A stretch of DNA of 64,000 bases from Brevibacillus_D fluminis_A (lineage in GTDB: Bacteria > Bacillota > Bacilli > Brevibacillales > Brevibacillaceae). Of this stretch, positions 34,497-42,149 are shown piece after piece. Each line of letters begins with the position of its first letter. Position 1 is the stretch's first letter. The stretch is from assembly GCF_052072235.1 (NCBI RefSeq), contig NZ_CM125436.1, positions 2,536,001 to 2,600,000 on the forward strand, written 5' to 3'. The notes below the pieces were generated by a model that was given only the letters and a program-made list of their open reading frames with translations, was not told the DNA's origin and ran no database searches. A program made the position numbers and the translations under genes.

Positions 34497-34931
34497 TTGA
34501 GACAGCATGTGGAAACAAAACCGATTGGGTGGCTAAAAATGGCGGAGATTGCCTTCTGGGGCGCCGTCATCTGGGGATTCGCCCGCATGGTCGCCAACTA
34601 TTTTTCCTTCACGCCATATGGTGTACGCGCTTTTTCCCGCGTGATTGTCGGCATGGGGTCCGAAAATTCGTTGCCAGGCATACTGGTCGGCTTTATCGTC
34701 TTGGTCGTGTTTTCTCTGGTTGCCACGCTGTTGTATGCGGTGGTGTTTTCCCGCGTGCATTTGTGGTGGGGCGGAATCCTGTACGGACTTCTCTGGTTCA
34801 TTTTGTTCGGTTTTTTCTTTCATCTGGCGCATTGGACCGTCAACACGCTCAGCACGGAGCTGACATGGTTTTTATCGCTGGGCATGTTCATCGGGATGAG
34901 CGTATCAGCAGAAAAACTGGATATGGAATGA
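34497..34931 (+). CDS. yqhR: YqhR family membrane protein
   Basis: A 144-residue protein with four membrane segments and the YqhR layout: a polar start, IAFWGAVIWGFARMVANYFSFT, then VLVVFSLVATLLYAVVF and a C-terminal LSLGMFIGMSVSAEKL. The position between yqhQ and aroQ agrees. Function unknown. TTG 34497 is chosen with GGAGGTGG eight bases upstream; GTG 34488 is part of that site. It is divergent from yqhQ. Confidence 0.8.
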   Translation: MRQHVETKPIGWLKMAEIAFWGAVIWGFARMVANYFSFTPYGVRAFSRVIVGMGSENSLPGILVGFIVLVVFSLVATLLYAVVFSRVHLWWGGILYGLLWFILFGFFFHLAHWTVNTLSTELTWFLSLGMFIGMSVSAEKLDME

Positions 34932-34956
34932 AGCCTGTTCAATGGTTTCCTGGCTA

Positions 34957-34996
34957 TGGTAAAATAAACCCCAATAAAAACTTTTTATTGGAGGGG
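34957..34996 (+). promoter_or_regulatory. extended -10 and hairpin overlapping the aroQ ribosome site
   Basis: TGGTAAAAT (34957-34965) is an extended -10 type sequence. Just after it, CCAATAAAAA (34971-34980) is complementary to TTTTTATTGG (34982-34991), and CCCC/GGGG can extend the stem. The right arm includes the ribosome site GGAGGGG (34990-34996), so the transcript leader may fold over it. Confidence 0.5.
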
Positions 34997-35000
34997 CATT

Positions 35001-35450
35001 ATGGCATCCGTTCTGCTGATTAACGGGCCCAACTTGAACATGCTGGGCAAGCGTGAGCCGCATATATACGGCAGCGAGACACTATCCGACATTGTGGGGC
35101 ACGCGGAAAAGGTGATGGCTGAGTTGGGGGGGACGCTTACACATGTCCAGTCCAATCATGAAGGCGTTATCATTGACGCGATTCATTCCGCTTGGGGCGT
35201 CCATGACGGAATCATCATCAATCCGGGGGCGTTCACACATTATAGTTATGCAATCCGCGATGCGATCGCTACGGTGCAGCTCCCGACGATTGAGGTACAT
35301 ATTTCAAACGTTCATGCCAGAGAAGAATTTCGCCATCATTCCGTTATTTCCGCTGTAACGGTTGGCCAAATCGTCGGTCTGGGAAGCGACGGATACGAGT
35401 GGGCGCTGCGCGCGATGGTCCGCCGTTTAGAAAAAAATAAAAAGAAATAA
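35001..35450 (+). CDS. aroQ: type II 3-dehydroquinate dehydratase
   Basis: A 149-residue dodecameric-type dehydroquinase (YqhS), the third step of the shikimate pathway. Family landmarks are INGPNLNMLGKREPHIYG, with the catalytic Tyr in the lid region, GIIINPGAFTHYSYAIRDA, and EVHISNVHAREEFRHHS, which carries the catalytic His. Length is normal. ATG 35001 follows GGAGGGG. It is linked to the M24 peptidase and efp genes downstream (gaps 14 and 39 bases), as in other Bacillales. Confidence 0.94.
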   Translation: MASVLLINGPNLNMLGKREPHIYGSETLSDIVGHAEKVMAELGGTLTHVQSNHEGVIIDAIHSAWGVHDGIIINPGAFTHYSYAIRDAIATVQLPTIEVHISNVHAREEFRHHSVISAVTVGQIVGLGSDGYEWALRAMVRRLEKNKKK

Positions 35451-35464
35451 GGGAGAGGGCACGA

Positions 35465-36538
35465 ATGACACAGCGTCTTGAACAATTGCGTGAATCGTTT
35501 TCCAAGCATCACATCGATGGTTTCCTCACCGATCATACAGCAAACCGCCGCTATCTCAGCGGATTTACCGGATCGACCGGAACCGTGCTCGTTTCGGGCA
35601 AAGCAGCCAAATTCATCACCGATTTCCGCTACATCGATCAAGCGACAGAGCAGGCTGCAGGCTTTGAGATCGTCAACAACGATCGTTCGATGATCAAGGC
35701 GATTGCCGCGCAAGTCAAGGAGCTTGGCATCAAGCGGCTGGGCTTTGAAAAGCAACACGTTTCGTACGGGACGTTTGATGACTGGTCCAAGGCGCTGGAA
35801 GGCGTCGAGCTTGTACCGACAGCAGGGATTGTCGAAGAAATGCGCATGATCAAAACCGAGCAGGAAGTGTCCATGATCCGCACCGCTGCGTGCATTGCAG
35901 ATGATGCTTACGCGCACATCGCCACGTTCATCAAGCCGGGCATCAGCGAGCTGCAGGTTGCGATGGAGCTGGAGTTCTACATGCGCAAGCAGGGTGCCAC
36001 CTCCTCGTCGTTTGACATCATCGTCGCATCCGGCGTGCGCGGCGCCCTGCCGCATGGCGTCGCGAGTTCCAAAGTGATCGAGAAGGGCGATATGGTCACG
36101 CTCGATTTCGGCGCGCTGTACAAAGGCTATGTGTCCGACATTACACGCACGCTTGCCGTTGGCGAGCCGAGCGATAAAATGAAGGAAATCTATGAGATCG
36201 TCCTGCGCGCACAGCTCAACGGCGTGCAGAACATTCGCGCCGGCATGACCGGAAAAGAAGCGGATGCGTTGACGCGCGATATTATCGAAGCGGCTGGATA
36301 CGGTGAAGCGTACGGACACTCGACCGGCCATGGCATTGGCCTTGAGGTACATGAGCAGCCTTCGCTGTCGAAAGTAAGCGACATGGTGCTGAAGCCAGGC
36401 ATGATGGTGACGGTGGAACCGGGCATCTATGTGTCCGATCTGGGCGGCGTCCGCATCGAGGATGATGTGCTGATTACGGAGACTGGTTGTGAAATCATCA
36501 CCAAGTCCACGAAAGAGTTGCTCATTTTACCAGTGTAA
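35465..36538 (+). CDS. yqhT: M24 family Xaa-Pro aminopeptidase (YqhT)
   Basis: A 357-residue metallopeptidase with a creatinase N-terminal domain (residues 1-130) and a pita-bread catalytic domain. Dinuclear metal ligands are recognisable: Asp in TLDFGALYKG, Asp in YVSDITRT, His in GHSTGHGIGLEVHE, Glu in TVEPGIY and Glu in GVRIEDDVLIT. It removes N-terminal residues preceding proline; the natural substrates are unknown. Position before efp is conserved and suggests co-expression. ATG 35465 follows AGGGAGAGGG. Confidence 0.92.
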   Translation: MTQRLEQLRESFSKHHIDGFLTDHTANRRYLSGFTGSTGTVLVSGKAAKFITDFRYIDQATEQAAGFEIVNNDRSMIKAIAAQVKELGIKRLGFEKQHVSYGTFDDWSKALEGVELVPTAGIVEEMRMIKTEQEVSMIRTAACIADDAYAHIATFIKPGISELQVAMELEFYMRKQGATSSSFDIIVASGVRGALPHGVASSKVIEKGDMVTLDFGALYKGYVSDITRTLAVGEPSDKMKEIYEIVLRAQLNGVQNIRAGMTGKEADALTRDIIEAAGYGEAYGHSTGHGIGLEVHEQPSLSKVSDMVLKPGMMVTVEPGIYVSDLGGVRIEDDVLITETGCEIITKSTKELLILPV

Positions 36539-36577
36539 TTTATAATACTTGTGTTATAGATTGTTAGGGGGCCTACG

Positions 36578-37135
36578 ATGATTTCTGTAAACGATTTTCG
36601 CACCGGTTTGACAATTGAAGTGGAAGGCAACATTTTCCAAGTTCTGGAATTTCAGCATGTAAAACCTGGTAAGGGCGCAGCGTTCGTGCGTTCCAAACTG
36701 CGCAACATGCGTAACGGCAACGTGACGGAAATGACTTTCCGCGGCGGCGAAAAAGTTAGCCCGGCGCGTATTGAGAACGATAAGATGCAATACCTGTATG
36801 GCAGCGGCGACGAATATACGTTCATGAACACGGAAACGTATGAGCAAATCACGTTTACCCGCAAGCAAATCGAGCGTGAATTGCAGTTCCTGAAAGAAAA
36901 CATGAACGTGCAAATCATGTCCTACAATGGCGAAGTGATCGGGATTCAATTGCCAAACAGCGTTGAGTTGAAAGTTGTTGAATGTGAGCCAGGCATTAAA
37001 GGCGATACAGCAACAGGCGCAACCAAAAAAGCGACATTGGAAACCGGCTTCGTTGTCAACGTTCCGCTCTTCGTGGAAATCGACGACGTCCTGATCATCG
37101 ATACCCGTACAGAAGCTTACGTTTCTCGCGCATAA
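36578..37135 (+). CDS. efp: elongation factor P
   Basis: A 185-residue EF-P, which relieves ribosome stalling at polyproline stretches. It has the three-domain layout with the loop HVKPGKGAAFVRSKLRN near residues 27-43; the loop-tip Lys (about 32) is the position modified or left bare in different bacteria. In Bacillus it carries 5-aminopentanol; whether that applies here cannot be read from the sequence. The C-terminal KATLETGFVVNVPLFVEIDD is typical. ATG 36578 follows AGGGGG. A terminator closes the aroQ-yqhT-efp unit. Confidence 0.96.
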   Translation: MISVNDFRTGLTIEVEGNIFQVLEFQHVKPGKGAAFVRSKLRNMRNGNVTEMTFRGGEKVSPARIENDKMQYLYGSGDEYTFMNTETYEQITFTRKQIERELQFLKENMNVQIMSYNGEVIGIQLPNSVELKVVECEPGIKGDTATGATKKATLETGFVVNVPLFVEIDDVLIIDTRTEAYVSRA

Positions 37136-37150
37136 TTCAACATGGCAGCA

Positions 37151-37180
37151 AAAAAACCCTGGCGATCAGCCGGGGTTTTT
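37151..37180. terminator. terminator after efp, shared with the convergent DUF441 gene
   Basis: AAAAACCCTGGC pairs with GCCGGGGTTTTT around a 5-base loop; the T-run exists on both strands. Confidence 0.85.
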
Positions 37181-37646
37181 ACTTGAACAAATAAAACAGC
37201 TTAAACAGAAAAGCGGTAATTCCAGCTGCCATCAGTGGCCCCACCGGTATGCCCCGAAAAAAAACAATCCCGATGATCGAGCCGATCACCAAACCGACGA
37301 TGAGGTGCGGCTCGCTCCGCAGCATATCCAGCCCTTTGCCATTCATATAGGTGGCGAGCGCCCCTCCTGCCAATGCAAGAATCCCGACAACCGTCGTGAA
37401 CAGCGGCGTGATGTCTTTCCAGCTGATCTTTTCCGAGGCGAATGGAACCAGTACGGCCACCGTCAGAAACAACAGACCCAGCTCAAGTCCGCGCCGTTCC
37501 ATGGTTGGAAAGAATCGTTCCAATGAGGTGAGCTTCATCACAAGCAGGATGCTGGCGGCCGTGGCGATAATGGGTGAACGCCCGATCAGTCCCACGATTA
37601 TTAAGATCACGAGCATGATTTCACCCGACAACCACTGCATGTGCAT
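37179..37646 (-). CDS. DUF441 family membrane protein
   Basis: A 155-residue protein with four to five membrane segments and the DUF441 (YtwI) pattern: LIGRSPIIATAASILLVMKL, GLELGLLFLTVAVLVPFAS, MNGKGLDML and GSIIGIVFFRGIPVGPLMAAG. Function unknown. ATG at 37646 follows ACAGGGG closely; ATG at 37640 is equally possible. It shares its strand and probably its transcript with comA and comB, whose end lies 29 bases before this start. Confidence 0.85.
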   Translation of the reverse strand: MHMQWLSGEIMLVILIIVGLIGRSPIIATAASILLVMKLTSLERFFPTMERRGLELGLLFLTVAVLVPFASEKISWKDITPLFTTVVGILALAGGALATYMNGKGLDMLRSEPHLIVGLVIGSIIGIVFFRGIPVGPLMAAGITAFLFKLFYLFK

Positions 37647-37675
37647 CAAACCCCTGTCCCGTTTTTCTATCATTT

Positions 37676-38392
37676 TTATGAGACAAGGTACGGAAGTATG
37701 CGCCCCTCCTTGACAATGGGTACCAATTGATAGTGGTCGACCTGTGCGCAGAAGTCGATGTCATTGGCAAAGTTGTGCTGCACCAGCCGTTTGCCGGTCG
37801 TGGTGGTTCGCAGACACTGCGCGAGCGCGGGGGCAGTCTGCAAATAGGCGAGGTGCATCAATTCGGCGAGATCGTTCGTGTGCAGCGCCGGGGTGATGCG
37901 TTTGGCCAAATGCGCCATCAATCCTGCGGCCAGCCCGTCTTCTAGCGCGAATTCCTGGCGAGTGCCGGCACAAAACAGCGTGATGTCTTGATGGAAGGAT
38001 AGTGCGTGGCGGATGCAAGCCGTTGCATTGAGGAAGCATCCGATCAACAGCGGCTGTGCCCGTTCCGCTTTCTGGATGGCCCTCGTGCCGTTCGTGGTGG
38101 TCAGAATGACATCGGCGTCTTTTTTCTCCGCTTGGCAAAGGGCGGTAGGGGAGTTGTTATAATCGAAGTCCGCGATTTTTTTGCAATGGCGTTCGCCGAC
38201 CAAGATCGTCCGGCTGCCTTTCAGCAAATTCGCCTGACCGATCGTCTCGACAGGGATCACAGAAGGGAAACCGTTCGCCAACGCCGTGACGATTGTCGTG
38301 GACGCCCGCAAGACATCGATGACAATCACCGTTCGATTGTTGATCTGGTCGCTGCGGATTTCTTCTACGGTGCTGACCACCTCAAGCTTCAT
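37676..38392 (-). CDS. comB: 2-phosphosulfolactate phosphatase
   Basis: A 238-residue ComB-type phosphatase. It dephosphorylates (R)-2-phospho-3-sulfolactate to sulfolactate, after ComA makes the substrate from phosphoenolpyruvate and sulfite. Recognisable features are VIDVLRASTTIVTALANG, GERHCKKIADFDYNNSP, TTTNGTRAIQKAE, and the Asp/Glu-rich active site pattern of the family. In Bacillus the homologues YitC/YitD supply 3-sulfolactate to spores. The stop of comA (TGA, 38400-38398) overlaps an in-frame ATG at 38401, but the ribosome site GGGAGGAG fits ATG 38392 better. Either way translation is coupled. Confidence 0.88.
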   Translation of the reverse strand: MKLEVVSTVEEIRSDQINNRTVIVIDVLRASTTIVTALANGFPSVIPVETIGQANLLKGSRTILVGERHCKKIADFDYNNSPTALCQAEKKDADVILTTTNGTRAIQKAERAQPLLIGCFLNATACIRHALSFHQDITLFCAGTRQEFALEDGLAAGLMAHLAKRITPALHTNDLAELMHLAYLQTAPALAQCLRTTTTGKRLVQHNFANDIDFCAQVDHYQLVPIVKEGRILPYLVS

Positions 38393-38397
38393 GGAAT

Positions 38398-39207
38398 TCA
38401 TCTCCTCCCAGTCAATACGCAGACCGTCGTATCACCGCGCAGTCCACGGCGCAGAGCCTCCAGCGACAGAATTTCAGCAGGGGCGATGTTTCCCAGATTC
38501 ACATCCAGACCGAGTTCTTGCAGCATGGCGACTTGCTGATGTTTTTGCGGCGCTTCCCAAATGAGCCGCTTCGCTTGTTCTCCCGCAAGTCCGGTCACTT
38601 GGTGCAAAAAATCCGTGTCCATTTCGCCCGATTCGGAAAAAACGCCGACATTGCCGCTTTCGCGCGCTTCGACGATCACGTAGGAAGCGCCTGCATACAG
38701 ATCGGCTTCCAATGTCTCCAGCAGTTGATTGATGTCGGCTTTGTAATCGCTCGTTTTTTTACCGAATTCGGAATATACGGTGAAGCCTGCCTCCGCGGCA
38801 AATGAGATGGCGCGGTGGCGCTGGTCTTTGGTGAGCGGAAGGGTACCGTCCGATATTTCCAGCGCGTTGAAGCCGATCGCTTTCATGCGGGCCAGGTAGC
38901 TTTCCAGCGGCGCCTGCGCGCAGCATATTTCAAAAAAAGTGCCGCCGGGCATGACGTGGAGCTGGTTTGCTTTCGCCAGCTCCACTTTTTGCTGAAGCTG
39001 TTCAAACGGATACAGCACCGAGGTGCCAAAGCCGATTTTATACACATCCATATAGGGACTTGCGGTTTGGATGCAGTCATGCGCAGCCCGGAGCCCTAGT
39101 CCTTTGTCAATCACCATCGTAATGCCGGTTGTGCGCGGCTTATCAGCGCGAATCCCCGAGGGGTCAAGCCAGCTGGCTGGCCAGAATGGTGTTTCGTTTC
39201 CTTTCAT
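38398..39207 (-). CDS. comA: phosphosulfolactate synthase
   Basis: A 269-residue ComA-type enzyme, an alpha/beta barrel that adds sulfite to phosphoenolpyruvate to give (R)-phosphosulfolactate. Markers are ITMVIDKGLG, DVYKIGFGTSVLYP, MPGGTFFEICCAQ, NALEISDGTLPL, YVIVEARESGNVG and VNLGNIAP. It is first in a transcript with comB and probably the DUF441 gene. Coenzyme M synthesis is not expected in a bacterium of this type; sulfolactate as a spore solute is the likelier role given the sporulation genes on both sides, but that is inference. Confidence 0.9.
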   Translation of the reverse strand: MKGNETPFWPASWLDPSGIRADKPRTTGITMVIDKGLGLRAAHDCIQTASPYMDVYKIGFGTSVLYPFEQLQQKVELAKANQLHVMPGGTFFEICCAQAPLESYLARMKAIGFNALEISDGTLPLTKDQRHRAISFAAEAGFTVYSEFGKKTSDYKADINQLLETLEADLYAGASYVIVEARESGNVGVFSESGEMDTDFLHQVTGLAGEQAKRLIWEAPQKHQQVAMLQELGLDVNLGNIAPAEILSLEALRRGLRGDTTVCVLTGRR

Positions 39208-39356
39208 GCGGTCTCCCCATTTCTGCTAGGCATTCGCTTTAGTCTATGCCGAACGAGCCTTGGGAGTGAAGAACGGCAGGGTGGGCCTTTGCCCAACAGC
39301 AGAAAGGACTATTACGTGATCCCTGGTCATAGAGTTGTCCTAAAGGAGGGACGCGC

Positions 39357-39620
39357 ATGTGGGAAAAAGCCGTTCTCGGGATGGCGGCACTGCGGATCTT
39401 ATCGGGATCGATCGAAATCGTGGCAGCCTTGCTCATCTTAAAGGTAAACCAGGTGGAAAAAGCGCTGGTGATCAATTCCGGTTTGGCGATCGTCGGGCCG
39501 CTCATCCTGCTTTCGACGACGGCCATCGGCTTGCTTGGCATGGCGGATCGATTGAATCTGTGGAAAATGGTGTGGATTTTTGCAGGAATTACCCTCATCT
39601 TCGTCGGCGTGCGAAAATGA
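39357..39620 (+). CDS. yqhV: YqhV family membrane protein (DUF2619)
   Basis: An 87-residue protein with three membrane segments. The sequence ALRILSGSIEIVAALLILKV, then VEKALVINSGLAIVGPLILL, is very like YqhV of Bacillus subtilis, which also sits directly before spoIIIAA. Its function is not known; it belongs to the sporulation-linked part of the block. ATG 39357 has AAAGGAGGG six bases upstream. Its stop codon is immediately followed, in the same frame, by remnants of an Old Yellow Enzyme gene. Confidence 0.9.
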   Translation: MWEKAVLGMAALRILSGSIEIVAALLILKVNQVEKALVINSGLAIVGPLILLSTTAIGLLGMADRLNLWKMVWIFAGITLIFVGVRK

Positions 39621-40052
39621 CGCTTCGACCATGCTTCGGCTTTGCAAATGCTCCTTTCGGAAAAATACGCCCAGCCGCGCGCACTCTCGGTTCCAGAGCT
39701 GCAGGGAATCGTGGACAAATTTCGGGAAGCGGGCGAGCGCGCTGCACAAGCCGGATGCGTCACACTGGTTGACGCGTCTTCCGGAGCGGTCGTCCCCTTC
39801 CCGATTCGCGATTTTCCCGGCTACCAGGTTCCTTTGGCGGCGCGGATTCGCAAGGAGGCCGGCATCGCGACCGGCGCTGTCGGCAAAATCACCACGCCGG
39901 AGCTTGCGGAAGCGGTCGTCAGCCTGGAGCAGGCGGATTTGGTCTTTCTCGGACGGGAGCTGCTGCGCAATCCGTACTGGCCGCTTCATGCGGCGAAAAC
40001 GCTGCGGGCTGAGCAACCGGTCTTGGTGCAATATGCTCGTGCGTTTACCTGA
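39621..40052 (+). pseudogene. remnant of an Old Yellow Enzyme family NADPH dehydrogenase (NamA/YqjM)
   Basis: The frame running on from the yqhV stop encodes about 144 residues. The first part (SEKYAQPRALSVPELQGIV and a helix to AAQAG) matches NamA around its residues 120-160. The second (VDASSGAVVPF, FPGYQVPLA, ATGAVGKIT, FLGRELLRNPYWPLHAAK, VQYAR) matches the C-terminus from about residue 247. The N-terminal barrel strands and about 85 internal residues are missing, including the active-site His pair in the HAAHGYL motif. The product, if made from TTG 39642, cannot be an active flavoenzyme. Confidence 0.82.
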
Positions 40053-40116
40053 TTTGCGATGATATTCCTTCCTGAAACGGACACACTACGAAAGACAGCA
40101 TGGAAGGAGGATCACG

Positions 40117-40482
40117 ATGGAGTCGTTGGCAAAACGCATTGCGTATCTTCAAGGCTTGACAGATGGGCTGGAGGTTGGAGAGAACAGCAAGGAGGGGCGC
40201 ATTATCAGCGAGATGGTTACGCTTCTCGATGAGCTTCACGTCGAGCTGAAAACCTTGCAGCTGCGAATGGAAGAAGCGGAATCCTATGTCGAGGCTGTCG
40301 ATTGCGATTTGGGCAATCTGGAATGGTTCGTCTACGATGATGAAGACTTGTATGAGGATGTCGATGACGATGATTTTGTCATAGAGGGACGCGACCAAGA
40401 CTACTATGATCTCGATGATAGCGAGGATTCCTACATATACGCGCAAAATATGCGCCAAGCTCCCGCAATCAACCCGTCTTAA
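40117..40482 (+). CDS. CD1247 N-terminal domain protein
   Basis: A 121-residue protein with the short domain named after Clostridioides CD1247: SLAKRIAYLQGLTDGLEVGENSKEGRII and MVTLLDELHVELKTL (residues 1-50), a predicted coiled coil. The middle is extremely acidic (YDDEDLYEDVDDDDFV, then QDYYDLDDSEDS), probably disordered. Genes of this type often lie before spoIIIAA in spore formers, and the protein may have a sporulation or regulatory role, but nothing is established. ATG 40117 has AAGGAGG upstream. A long terminator separates it from spoIIIAA. Confidence 0.78.
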   Translation: MESLAKRIAYLQGLTDGLEVGENSKEGRIISEMVTLLDELHVELKTLQLRMEEAESYVEAVDCDLGNLEWFVYDDEDLYEDVDDDDFVIEGRDQDYYDLDDSEDSYIYAQNMRQAPAINPS

Positions 40483-40493
40483 CGTTACACAGC

Positions 40494-40540
40494 ACGCCTG
40501 GTTTCACCGGAATCGCATCCGGTGCGGCCAGGCGTTTTTT
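40494..40540 (+). terminator. terminator before spoIIIAA
   Basis: ACGCCTGG pairs with CCAGGCGT with an inner CACCGGA/TCCGGTG stem, then six T. Confidence 0.92.
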
Positions 40541-40598
40541 CATTTCCTCCCCCTCTGTTCCCTAGCAAAAGCGGCTGCGTCCCATCTCTTCTTTTTTG

Positions 40599-40628
40599 GC
40601 ATAAAACAGAATAGGCCGAGCATAGGAT
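40599..40628 (+). promoter_or_regulatory. sigma-E-like promoter of the spoIIIA operon
   Basis: GCATAAA (40599-40605) and CATAGGAT (40621-40628) with a 15-base gap resemble sigma-E elements (KMATATT and CATACANT). This is the sigma factor that drives spoIIIA in Bacillus subtilis. Confidence 0.5.
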
Positions 40629-40662
40629 TGTGGTAAGTCAAAGTGGACAAAGGGGTGAATCT

Positions 40663-41625
40663 ATGAAAGAAATCGTAGGGCTCATGCCAGGTCCCATCCG
40701 TACACTCTTGTCTTCTCTGCCCCCTGCCGTCCGTGAACACCTGGAAGAGATACGATTGCGACAGCAGCAGCCGCTGGAAATTCGCTTTGGGCAGCAGGCC
40801 AGCTATATCACGCCGGCAGGTCAGCTTACAGCCAATTCGCGGCACGGGTTTCTCGTGACAGAAGAGCTGGTCGTGAAGCTGATGAACCAGCTGACCCAGC
40901 ACTCGCTATATGCATTGGAAGAGGAGCTTAGACGCGGCTACATCACGGTTACGGGCGGGCATCGGGTCGGCATCGCGGGCAAGGTGGTGCTGGATCACGG
41001 GGAAGTGAAGGCCATCAAGGAGATCACCAGCTTCAATATTCGGATTGCCCGGGAGAAGAAGGGGATCTCGCAGAAGCTGCTGCCGTTTTTGTTTGAGGGA
41101 GGGCAAATCCAGAACACGTTGATCCTCTCGCCGCCGCAATGCGGAAAGACCACGCTCTTGCGTGATTTGGCCCGGGCCTTCAGCTACGGGAGCGAATGGG
41201 CATCGAGCCGCAAAGTCGGCATCGTGGACGAGCGTTCGGAGCTGGCCGGTTGCCTGCAAGGGATTCCGCAGCGCGATGTCGGGCCGCGAACCGATGTGCT
41301 GGATGCGTGCCCGAAGGCGATCGGCATGATGATGATGATCCGCTCGATGTCTCCGGATGTGCTGGTCGTCGACGAGATCGGCAGGGCGGAAGATGCGGAA
41401 GCCATTTGGGAAGCGATTCACGCGGGCGTCGCTGTCGTCTGCTCGGCCCATGGTCATGACGTAGCCGAAGCGGCGCAGCGGCCGACGATCGGCAAGCTGA
41501 TCACACACCGTGCCTTCTCCCGCTACATCGTGCTCGATCGCTCGAATGGCGCCGGTACGGTCAAAGGCATCTACAACCGGGACCTGGAAAAAATCAGCAA
41601 GGAGAAACTGGTATGCTCAAGCTGA
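40663..41625 (+). CDS. spoIIIAA: stage III sporulation protein AA (secretion-type ATPase)
   Basis: A 320-residue ATPase related to type II/IV secretion ATPases, made in the mother cell to power the SpoIIIA-SpoIIQ channel. Walker A is SPPQCGKT at 156-163, and Walker B is VLVVDEIGR near 235. The conserved CPKAIGMMMMIRSMSPD lies between them. ATG 40663 has AAAGGGGTG six bases upstream; the frame is open to 40630. Its end overlaps spoIIIAB by 13 bases. Confidence 0.96.
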   Translation: MKEIVGLMPGPIRTLLSSLPPAVREHLEEIRLRQQQPLEIRFGQQASYITPAGQLTANSRHGFLVTEELVVKLMNQLTQHSLYALEEELRRGYITVTGGHRVGIAGKVVLDHGEVKAIKEITSFNIRIAREKKGISQKLLPFLFEGGQIQNTLILSPPQCGKTTLLRDLARAFSYGSEWASSRKVGIVDERSELAGCLQGIPQRDVGPRTDVLDACPKAIGMMMMIRSMSPDVLVVDEIGRAEDAEAIWEAIHAGVAVVCSAHGHDVAEAAQRPTIGKLITHRAFSRYIVLDRSNGAGTVKGIYNRDLEKISKEKLVCSS

Positions 41626-42134
41626 TTGGAGCCGCTGTCATTCTCTTTTCCTGCTCGATGGTAGGCTGGCAGATGGGGCGCTATTACGCGTTTCGTCCGC
41701 TGGATATTCGCACCATGATCATTTCCTTGCAGATGCTCGAGACGGAGATCGTCTATGGCGCCACTCCGCTGCACCGCGCGATGGCCAAGATCGGCGAGCG
41801 GATGCGCGCGGGAATCGGCCGCATGTTCCTGACCGCATCCGAGCTGCTCATGCAAGAGGATGAGCCGCAAAGCACGAGTGAATCGTGGCGTCAGGCCATC
41901 GAAAAAAACTGGAGCCAGACCGCGATGCGCAAGTCGGAAAAAGACGTTTTGCTGACACTGGGCATGGTCCTTGGCAACTCGGACCGCGACGATCAGCAAA
42001 AGCATCTGCGATTGGCCATCACCCACTTGCAGGGGCTGGAAGAGGAGGCGCGCAGCGATAAGGAACGGTATGAAAAAATGTACAAAAGCCTTGGCTTTTT
42101 GGGCGGGCTCTTGGTAGTCATCTTGATGCTGTAA
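41613..42134 (+). CDS. spoIIIAB: stage III sporulation protein AB
   Basis: A 173-residue protein with membrane helices at both ends (residues 1-20 and about 155-173) and a soluble helical middle, as in SpoIIIAB, which resembles GspF-type secretion platform proteins. The pattern RPLDIRTMIISLQMLETEIVYG is diagnostic. It recruits the SpoIIIAA ATPase to the channel. Translation is coupled to spoIIIAA through a 13-base overlap. Confidence 0.94.
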   Translation: MLKLIGAAVILFSCSMVGWQMGRYYAFRPLDIRTMIISLQMLETEIVYGATPLHRAMAKIGERMRAGIGRMFLTASELLMQEDEPQSTSESWRQAIEKNWSQTAMRKSEKDVLLTLGMVLGNSDRDDQQKHLRLAITHLQGLEEEARSDKERYEKMYKSLGFLGGLLVVILML

Positions 42135-42149
42135 GCGAGGTGCGTAAGC

